From the NCBI RefSeq assembly GCF_025457605.1, contig NZ_JAMZFY010000002.1, forward strand, positions 62,001 to 126,000: a stretch of DNA of 64,000 nucleotides, given 5' to 3'. Source of the DNA: Haloarcula laminariae (GTDB taxonomy: Archaea > Halobacteriota > Halobacteria > Halobacteriales > Haloarculaceae). Both the position numbers and the translations under genes were made by a program. Below the pieces are notes generated by a model that worked only from the letters and a program-made list of their open reading frames with translations, was not told the origin of the DNA and ran no database searches. Shown in pieces: positions 8,754 through 17,455 of this stretch (positions are counted from its first letter, which is position 1; every line of letters starts with the position of its first letter).

Positions 8754-9170
8754 CTACTCCACAGACGTGAGATAGACGGCGGCGACGGCCAGCCCGATGC
8801 CCGCGGCTTTCCGGGCCGTGAGCGGTTCGTCGAGAAAGGCGATGCCGAGGATAGAGCTGGTGGCGATGAACATCCCGAAGATGGGGACGACGACGCTGAT
8901 GGGACCGGCCGCGAGCGCCCGGTAGTACGAGACGATACCGACGGTGAGGGCGATACCGGCACCGTAGGCGTAGACGGCCCGCTCGTGGGTGAGATAGGGC
9001 GTCACCGACACGTCGGCGGTGAGGATGATGCCGACGGCCGCGACGACGAGAATCCCGTTGGAGATGAGGACGACCACGTCGCTCGGGATGTCCACGGTCG
9101 CGAGTTTCACCAGCGGCGGGACCGCCGTGTAGCCAAGCAGTGCGATAACGGCCCAGACGAGATAGCGCAT
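8754..9170 (-). CDS. Half-size EamA/DMT family transporter
   Basis: A 138-residue membrane protein made of one EamA repeat: about four to five hydrophobic helices, with AGPISVVVPIFGMF and a FLDEPLTARKAAGIGLAVAAV end typical of the second half of an EamA unit. Full DMT exporters carry two repeats, so this probably acts as a dimer, as small DMT pumps do. The substrate is unknown. It is not obviously co-transcribed with the KEOPS gene below it (gap 43 nt, same strand), but that is possible. Confidence 0.82.
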   Translation of the reverse strand: MRYLVWAVIALLGYTAVPPLVKLATVDIPSDVVVLISNGILVVAAVGIILTADVSVTPYLTHERAVYAYGAGIALTVGIVSYYRALAAGPISVVVPIFGMFIATSSILGIAFLDEPLTARKAAGIGLAVAAVYLTSVE

Positions 9171-9213
9171 CCGGCGCGGCTACGGCGGCGAGAAAGGTGT
9201 GCGTTCGGGTTTG

Positions 9214-10944
9214 CTACTGGTACCGGCCGCGGCCCTCGATGTCGGCCAGGCTGTCGAAGACGGCGTCGGCGTGGCCCGACACGGCCCGGTAGGCCCCACA
9301 GGCCGCCTCGAACAGCGCCTCGGGGTCGTCAGCGGTGCCGGCCAGCGACTGGGCCAGCACGTGGAGGTCCATCGCGTGGTCTTCCGGTTCGTCGGTGTAG
9401 TAGCCCAGCCCGAAGTCGATGAGGAAGACGGACCGCTCGCGGGTCGCTTCGCTCTCCGCTCGCCCGTTCCGCGTCGCATCGTCGGGCGCGACGCGGACGT
9501 TCCGCGTCGTCGGGTCCCCGTGGACGAAGCCGGCGTCGTGGATGCGCGCGAGGTGCCCGCCGACGGTCCCCACGGTGTCGGCGTTGAGTCGCTCCCGGAG
9601 GTCGGCCTCGCCGACGCGCTGGAAGACGATGCGGGCCTCGGCGGGGTCCACGTCCAGCACCAGCGGCGTCGGGACGCCGTGCTTGCGGGCCTCGCTCGTC
9701 AGCCGGACCTCCTGGCGCGTGCGTTCGGTCCGCAGCCGCTCGTCGAGGGCCGGATGGCGGTAGCTCCGCGGGGTGCGCGCCTTGACGACGCGGTCGGCCT
9801 CGACGGTGACCGTCGCTTCGGCGCCCTGGACCTCGGTCTCGCCCCGGTCGCGCCGGTCCACGCTCTCGTCGGGACCGCGCCACGTGACCGGGACCTCGTC
9901 CGGCCGGAAGTTCGAGTCGATGGCCGAGGCCTCGATGGCGACGGTGTCGCCGGCGGCGTACATCTTCGCGCCCAGCATCGCTATCATCCCGGCGTTGTCC
10001 CGCAGAAAGCGGTTCTCGGGGGCGTAAAACGACGCACCGCGCTGGTCGCACATCTCGCCGAGCATCCCCTGGAGCCGTTCGTTCTGGCCGACGCCCCCGC
10101 CAAGGACCAGTTCGTCGGCGCCGGTCAGCGACAGCGCCCGCTCGGAGACCTCCGTCAGCATGCCGAAGACGGTCTCCTCCAGCCCCCGACAGACGTCGTC
10201 CACGGGCACGCCGTCGTCGACGGCCTGCTTGGCCGCGCTCATGACCCCCGAAAACGAGAAGTCCATCCCCTTGACGACGTAGGGCAGGGGGTGGTACTCG
10301 CCCTCGCGGGCGTGCTGTTCGACCTTCGGCCCGCCGGGGTGTTGCCAGCCGATATGCCGGGTGAACTTGTCGATGGCGTTGCCCGCGCCGGTGTCCATCG
10401 TCTCCCCCAGCACCCGGTAGCGGCCGTTCCGGTAGCCCAGCACGTGGGCGTTCGCGCCGGAGGCGTTCAGACAGACGGGCGAGTCAAAGCCCGAGCGGTG
10501 GCGGCCGACCTCCAGGTGGGCGACCATGTGGTTGACGCCGACGAGTGGCACGTCGAACCGCTGGGCGACCGCGCGGGCGGCGGTGGCGACGATGCGCAGA
10601 CAGGGGCCCAGCCCGGGGCCACGGGAGAACGCGACCGCGTCGAACGGCGGGTCGCCGTCCTCGCCGGCGCGCTCCCGGGCGTGGTCGATAGCCGTCTCGA
10701 CGACCCGCGGAATCGCCTCGCCCATGTGTTCGGCGGCCTCGCGCGGGTGAATGCCGCCGCTGTCGGGCTGGTAGGCGTCGGTCTCGATGAAGACGTGGTC
10801 GTCGCTGGTACTCGGCAGGCCGTCAGATTCGAAGACGCCGTCGGAACTGGCGTTCTGCCGGGCGTTCGAAACCGCCACGCTGTCGGTTTCGAAGACTGCA
10901 GCGCTAGCTGCCCACGCGGTGCCTTCGATACCGAGAATCCGCAT
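9214..10944 (-). CDS. Bifunctional Kae1-Bud32 KEOPS protein (tRNA t6A synthesis)
   Basis: A fusion of the tRNA threonylcarbamoyltransferase Kae1 and its regulatory kinase/ATPase Bud32, the two central KEOPS subunits that make t6A37 in ANN-decoding tRNAs. The Kae1 part (about 1-330) has the ASKHA-fold start, GIHPREAAEHM, and the metal-binding HMVAHLE (H139, H143). The Bud32 part (about 350-576) has the kinase-like FVHGDPTTRNV and FLIDFGLGY motifs. The fusion is normal for haloarchaea and some methanogens. Odd: the N-terminal part contains a roughly 30-residue insertion (about 22-52) in which a VFETD-like segment occurs three times. The gene follows rps27ae and rps24e in one operon, with 6 nt between stop and start. 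Confidence 0.95.
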   Translation of the reverse strand: MRILGIEGTAWAASAAVFETDSVAVSNARQNASSDGVFESDGLPSTSDDHVFIETDAYQPDSGGIHPREAAEHMGEAIPRVVETAIDHARERAGEDGDPPFDAVAFSRGPGLGPCLRIVATAARAVAQRFDVPLVGVNHMVAHLEVGRHRSGFDSPVCLNASGANAHVLGYRNGRYRVLGETMDTGAGNAIDKFTRHIGWQHPGGPKVEQHAREGEYHPLPYVVKGMDFSFSGVMSAAKQAVDDGVPVDDVCRGLEETVFGMLTEVSERALSLTGADELVLGGGVGQNERLQGMLGEMCDQRGASFYAPENRFLRDNAGMIAMLGAKMYAAGDTVAIEASAIDSNFRPDEVPVTWRGPDESVDRRDRGETEVQGAEATVTVEADRVVKARTPRSYRHPALDERLRTERTRQEVRLTSEARKHGVPTPLVLDVDPAEARIVFQRVGEADLRERLNADTVGTVGGHLARIHDAGFVHGDPTTRNVRVAPDDATRNGRAESEATRERSVFLIDFGLGYYTDEPEDHAMDLHVLAQSLAGTADDPEALFEAACGAYRAVSGHADAVFDSLADIEGRGRYQ

Positions 10945-10950
10945 CGCGCC

Positions 10951-11082
10951 CTACTTCCACTCGGTGTAGCCGCACTTCCCGCAGTGCTGGCGGTCGTCGT
11001 GGTCGGCGAGCACCGTGTCGCCACAGCGCGGACAGAGGTCCTTCGTCAGCTCGCCGTCGTCGTAGTAATCGGAGCGGGGCAT
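10951..11082 (-). CDS. rps27ae: 30S ribosomal protein S27ae
   Basis: A 43-residue zinc-ribbon ribosomal protein of the small subunit. It has CPRC at 17-20 and HCGKC ending at residue 37, giving four zinc cysteines (C17, C20, C34, C37). It starts with [16 protein letters not shown] and ends with YTEWK. The ATG (complement of 11080-11082) directly follows the S24e stop, and the stop is 6 nt before the Kae1-Bud32 start, so the three genes form one operon as in many archaea. Confidence 0.95.
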   Translation of the reverse strand: MPRSDYYDDGELTKDLCPRCGDTVLADHDDRQHCGKCGYTEWK

Positions 11083-11391
11083 CTATGCTTCCTCCGCCTC
11101 TTCCTCGCCGTCGGCGACGATCTTGTTGCGCTCGAGCATGTGGTCCTGCTCGACGTCGCGGGCGTACTCCGGGCTGTCGTAGACCTTCGCGTAGCCGACC
11201 GTCTTTCGCATCCCGAACTTCGTGTCGAGCTTGTGGATGACGACCTCTTCGGCGTCCTTGTTCAGGGTCGCGGCCAGCGAATCACGCACGGAGAGCCGGG
11301 ACGGCGTGGCCTCGTCGTGGACGACCTCGAAGCGGACGTCCGTTCTGTGCAACATGGGATTTTCGTCTTCCTCGATGATGTCGATTTCCAT
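11083..11391 (-). CDS. rps24e: 30S ribosomal protein S24e
   Basis: A 102-residue small-subunit protein. The start at 11391 gives the conserved MEIDIIEEDENP N-terminus. The body has LLHR-like and TPSRLSVRDSLAATLN segments and a FGMRKTVGYAKVYDS core. The frame stays open further upstream to 11538, but that extension has no family similarity and crosses a promoter region. It is the first gene of the S24e-S27ae-Kae1/Bud32 operon. Confidence 0.95.
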   Translation of the reverse strand: MEIDIIEEDENPMLHRTDVRFEVVHDEATPSRLSVRDSLAATLNKDAEEVVIHKLDTKFGMRKTVGYAKVYDSPEYARDVEQDHMLERNKIVADGEEEAEEA

Positions 11392-11525
11392 GGTTCGTTG
11401 TCCATAGATTCCCGCCGTAGCGCCTAAAAGGATTTCGAAGCCGCCATTCGCGGTCTCGCGGGCCGCGACCCCACGGTCGGCGCCCAGCGCCGCGCCGCCG
11501 GCCGAACTGAACGCATAAGTGTCGG

Positions 11526-11981
11526 TTGTGCGAATCAACCGTCGAGGGGTTCCCTATCTACTCGCGAGACCACTTCGTCATCTCCGTCGCCGTCGGCCTG
11601 GTCGCCGGCCTGTACGCCGGGGTGGACCTGCTGACGGGGCTTGGCTGGGTCGCGTTCGCCGCCGTCGTCGGCGTCGGCATCGACTTCGACCACTTCCTGG
11701 TCGCCTGGTACAACACGGGCGAGCCGCGGGCGATTCGCTACTGCCTCCGGCATCCCCGTGCGGTGTTTACCGACCAGGCGGCGATATTCCACGAGTACGA
11801 ACTCGGCAAGCTCGACCGCCTGCTCAGTCACGTGCTCATCGGCGGGCCGCTGGTCGCCGCGCTCTGGGTGCTCGCCCCGCCGCTCGCGCTGCTGGCGGCC
11901 GCGACGCTGTACGCACACGTCGTGGCTGACCTCGCCCAGGACATCCGGGACGTGCGGGAGACGAACGCCCCGCTCGGCTGA
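11526..11981 (+). CDS. Membrane protein with DxDH and HE motifs (possible metal-dependent hydrolase-like)
   Basis: A 151-residue protein with three to four hydrophobic segments. The polar motif GIDFDHFLV (about residue 51) and HEYELGKLDRLLSHVL lie close to the membrane. Their His/Asp pattern recalls the DUF457/YdjM group of membrane metal-dependent hydrolases, but I am not certain of the family. The only in-frame start before the first helix is TTG at 11526, since a stop codon lies at 11508-11510. It ends 9 nt before the convergent RFC gene stop. Confidence 0.65.
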   Translation: MCESTVEGFPIYSRDHFVISVAVGLVAGLYAGVDLLTGLGWVAFAAVVGVGIDFDHFLVAWYNTGEPRAIRYCLRHPRAVFTDQAAIFHEYELGKLDRLLSHVLIGGPLVAALWVLAPPLALLAAATLYAHVVADLAQDIRDVRETNAPLG

Positions 11982-11990
11982 TAAGGGCAG

Positions 11991-12998
11991 TCAGAGCTGG
12001 CCGATATCCGCGAGCAGCCGCGAGAGGTGAATCCGCTCGTTGGCGGCTTCGGTCAGCGCCATGTCGGTCTCGCCCGCGAGCTCGTGGACCGTCGCCAGCC
12101 GCTGGCCGGAGTACCGCGAGCGGGCCACGTCCAGAATCTCCTCGATGACGTCGTCGGCGCCGTACCCCTCGTCGACGAGCAGGTCGTCAAGCTCCGAGCG
12201 GGCGTCGGTAAAGCGGCCCTCCTCGGCGGCCTCGACCATCGACTCCACGGCGTCGTCGGCCTCCAGCCCCTGGAGGGTCTCGTAGGCCGTCTCCATGGTC
12301 ACTGCGCCGGTCTCCTCGTAGGTGGTCTGGGCGGCCAGCACCGCCGTCCGGAGGTCGCCCTCCGCGTAGCCGGCGACGTACTCCAGCCCGTCCTCGTCGT
12401 AGTCGGCCCCCTCGGCGGCCACGATGTCGGAGAGGACGCCGACGGTCTCGTCGTGGGTCGGCGCCCGCATCACGACCGGGAAACACCGCGAGCGAATCGG
12501 CGGGATGAGCGCCGACGGCTGGCGCGTGGCGATGACGAACTGCGTCGCCTCGTAGTACTGCTCCATCACCCGGCGCAGCGCCTGCTGGAAGTCCTCGCGC
12601 ATCCCCTCGGCGTTGTCCAGCAGGATGGTCTTGTACGTCCCCGACATCGGCGAGTAGCTGGCCGACTCCTTCAGAACGTGGTTGATGAGGTCGGCCTTCG
12701 AGGACGTCCGGCGGCGCTTGCTGTCGATAAAGGACGAGAATCGGGGGTCGTTGGCGACCTCCTTTTTCGTCATGTCGAACACGTCGGCGACGTTGAGTTC
12801 GGTGAAGTCGGCGTCCGGGTTGTCGTGGACCTCGCGGGCGTAGGCCCGCACGGCGGCGGTCTTGCCCGCCCCCTTCGGCCCGTGGACCAGCAGGTTCATC
12901 GGCTCCTCGATGGCCCCCTGCAGGTGGTCGCGGGCCGCCGACTGGGGAACGTCTTCGAGTGCCGGCGCGTGCGTCTCGGTCCACAGCGGCGCGTCCAT
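11991..12998 (-). CDS. Replication factor C small-subunit-like ATPase (RfcC type)
   Basis: An AAA+ clamp-loader subunit that would help load PCNA on DNA. The 335-residue protein has Walker A GPKGAGKT at 40-47. Walker B is LLDNAE at 126-131, changed from the usual LDEAD. Sensor 1 lies around VIATRQ (156-160) and the RFC-box SRC at 170-172. Haloarchaea carry more than one RFC small subunit, and the DN Walker B and low similarity to standard RfcS suggest this is the third, specialised one. I infer this from the motifs alone. Confidence 0.88.
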   Translation of the reverse strand: MDAPLWTETHAPALEDVPQSAARDHLQGAIEEPMNLLVHGPKGAGKTAAVRAYAREVHDNPDADFTELNVADVFDMTKKEVANDPRFSSFIDSKRRRTSSKADLINHVLKESASYSPMSGTYKTILLDNAEGMREDFQQALRRVMEQYYEATQFVIATRQPSALIPPIRSRCFPVVMRAPTHDETVGVLSDIVAAEGADYDEDGLEYVAGYAEGDLRTAVLAAQTTYEETGAVTMETAYETLQGLEADDAVESMVEAAEEGRFTDARSELDDLLVDEGYGADDVIEEILDVARSRYSGQRLATVHELAGETDMALTEAANERIHLSRLLADIGQL

Positions 12999-13056
12999 CT
13001 GTCGTCCGGGCGTAGGCGAGGGGCCGACAAGTATCCCCCGCTTCCCCGCGTCCCGG

Positions 13057-15033
13057 CTACTCCCCGCTCACCGGTCTATCGGCCCGGTGCTCGCTGATAA
13101 TCTGGTCGACCATCTCGGCCTTCTGTTCCTGTCGGCGCTCCTCGGCCCGGTCGTGCCAGTCGTCGATGGCCTCCTCGACGGCCTCCTCGCGGGCGATGGC
13201 GAGCTCGTCGACCTCCTGGACGGGGACCATCTCGGCGGGGGCGACGGGTATCTCGTGGTCGAACAGCACCTCGTCGGCGGCGTCGGAGAGGGTCTCGTTG
13301 CGAAGCACCAGCCGCGGCTCGACCTCGGCCAGCCGCTGGGCCGTCGACCGGCCCGCGCCGGAGGCGTCCCGGAACATGACGATGTCGCCCGCCGCGAGCC
13401 CGAACTGCTCGTCGGCCTCGTCGATGGCGTCGCGGGTGAACTGCTCGACGACCTTCACCGGGACCAGCCCCTCCTCGTGTTCGGAGACGTCGGCGAAGTT
13501 CGAGTGGTCGAGCTTCCAGAGCTCCTTGAGCCGTTCCAGCTTCTCGGAGAGGGCCTCGCGTTTCTCTTTCTCCGTCTCGACCTCGCGTTCGAGGGCGTCG
13601 TTGCGCCGCTCCAGACGGGTGACCTCGCGGTCCTTGCGGACCTCGCGGCGGCCCTCCTGTCTGGCTTTCTCCAGTTGCTTGTCCTTCTCTTCGAGCTGTT
13701 CGTCCTTCCGCCGGATGGTCCCCTTGAGCTCCTCGACGTGGTCCTCCAGCCGGTCGATGCGGGCCTCCAGTCGTTTGATTTCCTTCTCGTCGGCGGTGAG
13801 TTCCCGGGGCTGGTGGCTGGCGGCCTCCTCATCGGGCTCGTCCTCGCCCTCGATGTCCCGGAGGACGCTCTCGACCGACTCCTCCCCGGCGACGACGCGG
13901 GCGACGACTGGGCCGACCTCGTGGCGCGGGGGGACCTTCTCGGCGACCCGCTCGAACTGGCTCTCGTGGTGGTCGAAGGCGTAGAGGGCGGCGGCCATCG
14001 CGTCACGTTCGTGGTCGTTGTCGTACCCCTCGTGGCGGGTGCGGTGTTTCTTCTCGTCGACCGGGAGGTCGCGCTCTGGCGCCCACCCCGCCGCGTCGAA
14101 CGAGCGGCGGAACTTCTCGACGGTCTCGGGCATCGGCTGGACGTCGGCGGCGACGACGACGGGCCGGCCCCGCTCGATTATCCACTCGATGACGGCGGCC
14201 TGGTCGCTCGTGCGGGAGGAGTAGACGTCAAGCACCTCGCCGTCCAGGCCGACGATGGCGACCGCCGTCGTGGTGCCGGGGTCGACGCCGACGACGACGT
14301 GGTCCCGGCGTTTCGCCAGCGGGCGAAACTCGATGCCGTCCCGCCGGACGCGCTCGATTTCGATGCGGGTGTCGCCCGACCGGTGCGTCGAGACCGGGAT
14401 GTCCCCCGGTCGGGCTTTCACGCGAAAGACCGCGTTCGAGAAGCCGCCGTACTTCTCGGTCACGTCCCGCTCGTACTCCAGCCCCGCGGCGTCGAGTTCG
14501 GACTCGACCTCGCGGGCCTGGCTCTTGACCGCGCCGTGGATTCGGCGCGTGTAGCGGTCCTCGGACCAGCCCCCCTTCCCGGTCGAGCGGCCCCGCGAGA
14601 CCTTCACCTCCGTCGTGTCGGTAAAGGCGGACACCTCCTGGCCGACGTTGGCGGCGGCGAGCCTGGCGGCGGCTTCGGCCTCCTGCATCGGCTCCTTGCC
14701 GTACGGGACGCCGTGGCGCTTGGCCACCCGCGAGAGCGGTTCGGGCCGCTCGTCGCCGGTGACCTGCACCAGTTTCGTCTCATCGGGCAGCGACCCCAGG
14801 AAGTGGACCAGCCGGTCCTTGTCGGCGGCCAGTTCGTACATGTTGTCCGTCGCCACGATGGCGGGCGCCTCGCTCTCGATTCGCCGCCGGAGCTTCCGCC
14901 GCGAGACGACGTCCCGCTCTAGCTCGTCGCCGTCGAAGACCACCAGCGCGTAGGAGGGCGCGTCACCGCGGACGTCGCCGCTCTGGATGTCCACCCCGAA
15001 GACGACGGCGTCGAGCGCTGCCGTGCGATTCAC
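13057..15033 (-). CDS. DUF460 family RNase H-like protein with long coiled coil
   Basis: An archaeal COG2433-type protein of unknown exact role, thought to be a RuvC/RNase H-like nuclease or nucleic-acid binding factor. I chose the GTG at 15033 (658 residues). A TATA-like element (ctaataaa, 15055-15062) lies about 27 nt before it, and the residues after it match the family start (FGVDIQSGDVRG). An RNase H-fold core appears around residues 245-330, with GVDPGTTTAVAIVG as strand 1 carrying the catalytic-type Asp. A charged coiled coil spans about 410-510 and a C-terminal globular part follows. The frame stays open to 15171 without family similarity. Confidence 0.85.
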   Translation of the reverse strand: MNRTAALDAVVFGVDIQSGDVRGDAPSYALVVFDGDELERDVVSRRKLRRRIESEAPAIVATDNMYELAADKDRLVHFLGSLPDETKLVQVTGDERPEPLSRVAKRHGVPYGKEPMQEAEAAARLAAANVGQEVSAFTDTTEVKVSRGRSTGKGGWSEDRYTRRIHGAVKSQAREVESELDAAGLEYERDVTEKYGGFSNAVFRVKARPGDIPVSTHRSGDTRIEIERVRRDGIEFRPLAKRRDHVVVGVDPGTTTAVAIVGLDGEVLDVYSSRTSDQAAVIEWIIERGRPVVVAADVQPMPETVEKFRRSFDAAGWAPERDLPVDEKKHRTRHEGYDNDHERDAMAAALYAFDHHESQFERVAEKVPPRHEVGPVVARVVAGEESVESVLRDIEGEDEPDEEAASHQPRELTADEKEIKRLEARIDRLEDHVEELKGTIRRKDEQLEEKDKQLEKARQEGRREVRKDREVTRLERRNDALEREVETEKEKREALSEKLERLKELWKLDHSNFADVSEHEEGLVPVKVVEQFTRDAIDEADEQFGLAAGDIVMFRDASGAGRSTAQRLAEVEPRLVLRNETLSDAADEVLFDHEIPVAPAEMVPVQEVDELAIAREEAVEEAIDDWHDRAEERRQEQKAEMVDQIISEHRADRPVSGE

Positions 15034-15212
15034 GGCCCTCGCTAGGGGATGCGTGCTAATAAATGTCGTTCCGCGTCCGGGAACTGCGTACGGTTTTTCG
15101 AGGATGAGGCAACACAGCCTGAAAGCCCGCTGGCTAAACTTGGGAGCTTTCTGGATGTTGGCGACAGCCACTGTCCCAACTCACGGGTCGCCGACAGAGA
15201 CGAAAGATGGAT

Positions 15213-15923
15213 TTACCGAACCGGGTTCTCGGGACCGCGGCCGAGGAACTCCGAGAGGAACGCGTGGACGGTCTGAGCGTCGTAGCTGTCCATGTACATG
15301 CGGTTGCGCCACGCCGTCAGGACGAAGTCGGACTCGGCGCTCTCGTTTTCGTTCGGGACGACGATGACGCTGCGCCAGGTCCCGGTGTGGGTGCTGGCGA
15401 ACTCCTGGAGGCTGTTGCGGGCCGATTCGTTCATCGCGCTCTCGTCGTAGTAGATGACGACGGCACCGTGTTCCAGCGCGTGGACGATGTTACCCGCGGG
15501 CTGGGACTCCTCGTAGAACCCCCCCTCCGTCGGCGTGTTGTAGTGGGGCCCAGACAGGGGCGGGGACTGTTCGTAGTCGACGTCCCGGCTCTCCGGGACG
15601 TGCTGGGTCCCCTCGCTGGGGAACTGCTCGACCGCCGAGAGCCGCTCGCTGTCGCCGGAGTCGTCGAGTGCCGCGGCCTCGATACCGTCGCCACCGCCGC
15701 CGCCGCTCAACTGCGTGACATAGACGACGGCGCCGAGTGCGATGACGGCCCCGACGACGCCCGCCACCACAGCGAGCGAGACGCCGCCGTCGTCGTCGCT
15801 CGCGCGGCCCTCGACGCGCCGCCGGTCGATAGCGCCGAGTTCCCCTCCGTGCTCGTCGGCGAGGTGGTCCAGATACGCGTCCTCGCCGTCGAACGACGCC
15901 TCACAGTACTCGCAGTCAACCAT
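15213..15923 (-). CDS. DUF3105 membrane-anchored protein with N-terminal C2H2 zinc finger
   Basis: A 236-residue protein. The N-terminus is a C2H2-like finger (C4-x2-C7-x12-H20-x4-H25), followed by one membrane helix (about 47-69) and a glycine linker. A DUF3105 domain fills the rest, shown by the HVPE...VDY...PPLSGPHYNTP pattern and GGFYEE. Bacterial DUF3105 proteins are exported or membrane-anchored, so this one likely has a cytoplasmic finger and an outer domain. The combination is unusual outside haloarchaea. The role is unknown. Confidence 0.85.
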   Translation of the reverse strand: MVDCEYCEASFDGEDAYLDHLADEHGGELGAIDRRRVEGRASDDDGGVSLAVVAGVVGAVIALGAVVYVTQLSGGGGGDGIEAAALDDSGDSERLSAVEQFPSEGTQHVPESRDVDYEQSPPLSGPHYNTPTEGGFYEESQPAGNIVHALEHGAVVIYYDESAMNESARNSLQEFASTHTGTWRSVIVVPNENESAESDFVLTAWRNRMYMDSYDAQTVHAFLSEFLGRGPENPVR

Positions 15924-15962
15924 TGGCCCGACCGTATGCGGCGGGAGGGTTTGAACGTATTG

Positions 15963-16643
15963 CTACGAGAACTCCGCCGTCTCGACCAGGTCGGCAAAGG
16001 CCGCCCGCTCGCGCTCGTCGCCGGTCGCCTGGTCGGTGTCGTCCCGGAGCCGACGTTTCAGCGTCCGGAGCGCGTCGTGGTCGACCGCGGCCAGCTCGTC
16101 GGCCACGGCGCGGGGGTCGTCGGTGACCCGCGAGACGAGCCCCATCCGCAGCGCCGCCTCGGCGCCGACGGTCCGACCCGACAGCGCGAGGTCCATCGCC
16201 TCGCCCTCGCCGACGACGCGGGGGAGCCGCGTCGTCCCGCCCCACGCGCCGAACAGCCCCAGTTTCACCCCGGTCTCGGCGAACGTCGCCCCGGGCGTGG
16301 CGACCCGCAGGTCACAGGCCAGGGCCAGCTCGACGCCGCCGCCCCTGGCCGCCCCGTCGATACCGGCGACGACGGCGCCGTCGTAGGCCGCCAGTTCGTT
16401 CGCGACCCGCTGGCCCAGCGCGGCGAAGTCGGCCGCCGCGTCGTCGTCGAGGTCCCGCACCACCTCCAGGTCCGCGCCGGCACAGAACGCCCTCCCCTCG
16501 CCGTGGAGATAGAGGACCGGTTCGCTCGCCTCGGCCACGGCGTCCGACAGTGCAGACAGGGCGTCCCTGTCGAGCGCGTTGCGCCGCGCCGGCCGCGACA
16601 GCGTCAGCACGCGCACGTCTCCCTCGGCCGTTGTCCGGACCAT
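15963..16643 (-). CDS. Enoyl-CoA hydratase/isomerase family protein
   Basis: A crotonase-fold enzyme likely acting on acyl-CoA thioesters, for example in fatty-acid or amino-acid breakdown. The start at 16643 gives 226 residues, with RPARRNALDRDAL (CoA binding) near the start. GRAFCAGADLEV and AARGGGVELALACDLRVA form the oxyanion hole. The upstream in-frame ATG (16670) would add nine residues without similarity. The protein is somewhat short for the family (usually about 255), mostly at the C-terminus, so reaction type cannot be assigned. Confidence 0.85.
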   Translation of the reverse strand: MVRTTAEGDVRVLTLSRPARRNALDRDALSALSDAVAEASEPVLYLHGEGRAFCAGADLEVVRDLDDDAAADFAALGQRVANELAAYDGAVVAGIDGAARGGGVELALACDLRVATPGATFAETGVKLGLFGAWGGTTRLPRVVGEGEAMDLALSGRTVGAEAALRMGLVSRVTDDPRAVADELAAVDHDALRTLKRRLRDDTDQATGDERERAAFADLVETAEFS

Positions 16644-16704
16644 GCCCCTGCTTGCTGGTGGTGTTTCCAAAGGTCTTTGCCCTTGCCTCCGCTAGAGCGC
16701 GCCA

Positions 16705-17328
16705 ATGGAGGAAGTGGCGGCGGTCCGTCGAGCCGCGCTGGCAGGCGTCGACGACATCGAGCCCGAGCGGCTCCACGACCGCCTCGCCGCCCGGCTGGAC
16801 GACGCTTCGTTCGCGCCGGGCGTGTTGACCCTCGTCGCCGAGGCGGCCGCTCGCGATCAGGCGGTCGACGACAGCGACGCGGACCGCGCCGCCGGCGTCC
16901 AGCTCATCTACGAGGGGCTCGCGCTGACCCGCCGGCTCGCCCACGACGACCCCTGGACCACCGGCGACCGCGACGCCGCCGACCTGGACATCCTCATCGC
17001 CGACATCCTCGTCTCCCGGGGGTTCTATCTGCTGGCCCGCACCGGAGCCGCCGAGGCCGCCGTCGACGTGGTCCGGGAGTTCGGCAAGGACCAGACCGAA
17101 CTCCGGGCGACCGGCAACGACGACCTCGACGGCAACCTGGAGGCGGACATCTGCGAACTCGCCGTCGTCGCCGGCGTCACCGCCGCCGGCCACGAGCCGA
17201 CGGCGGCGCTGCGCGCGGTCGGTCCCGACCTGGCGAGCGACGGGCTTCCCGCGGTCGACACCCTGCTGAGCGGCGAGGTCGCCGACCGGCTGACCGGTCA
17301 CGACAGTCAGGCCGCCGCCGACCACTGA
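16705..17328 (+). CDS. Conserved haloarchaeal helical protein (DUF7114-like)
   Basis: A 207-residue, almost all-helical, acidic protein. I believe it belongs to a haloarchaeal family called DUF7114. It has no signal peptide or membrane helix. The segment from about 75 to 125 (YEGLALTR, then DADLDILIADILVSRGFYLLA) faintly resembles the helices of isoprenoid synthase partner subunits, but the metal-binding DDxxD motifs are absent. It lies just upstream of tRNA-Thr on the same strand. Function unknown. Confidence 0.7.
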   Translation: MEEVAAVRRAALAGVDDIEPERLHDRLAARLDDASFAPGVLTLVAEAAARDQAVDDSDADRAAGVQLIYEGLALTRRLAHDDPWTTGDRDAADLDILIADILVSRGFYLLARTGAAEAAVDVVREFGKDQTELRATGNDDLDGNLEADICELAVVAGVTAAGHEPTAALRAVGPDLASDGLPAVDTLLSGEVADRLTGHDSQAAADH

Positions 17329-17383
17329 TTCTCGGTCGGAATCGAAACGCCTAAAGACAACTGCCGGATACAGATGAGTGCGT

Positions 17384-17455
17384 GCCTGGGTAGCTTAGCG
17401 GTAAAGCGCGTCCTTGGTAAGGACGAGACCCCGGATTCAAATTCCGGCCTAGGCT
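17384..17455 (+). tRNA. tRNA-Thr (anticodon GGT)
   Basis: A 72-nt cloverleaf. The acceptor arms are gcctggg and cctaggc (one G-U pair). The anticodon stem cgtcc/ggacg encloses the 7-nt loop ttggtaa, with anticodon GGT for ACC/ACU. The T arm is ccgga-ttcaaat-tccgg. The discriminator base is T and CCA is not encoded. No intron is visible. A TATA-like gcctaaag (17349-17356) lies about 30 nt upstream. Confidence 0.95.

Noticed and set aside
9199-11427. Long plus-strand frame (742 codons) across the KEOPS and ribosomal genes
   Set aside because: Antisense shadow caused by high GC; no family pattern, while the minus strand carries well-known proteins.
11392-11538. N-terminal extension of S24e
   Set aside because: No similarity to S24e and covers the promoter gap.
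12862-14922. Plus-strand frame of 686 codons
   Set aside because: Antisense to the DUF460 gene; composition is low-complexity and no domain is seen.
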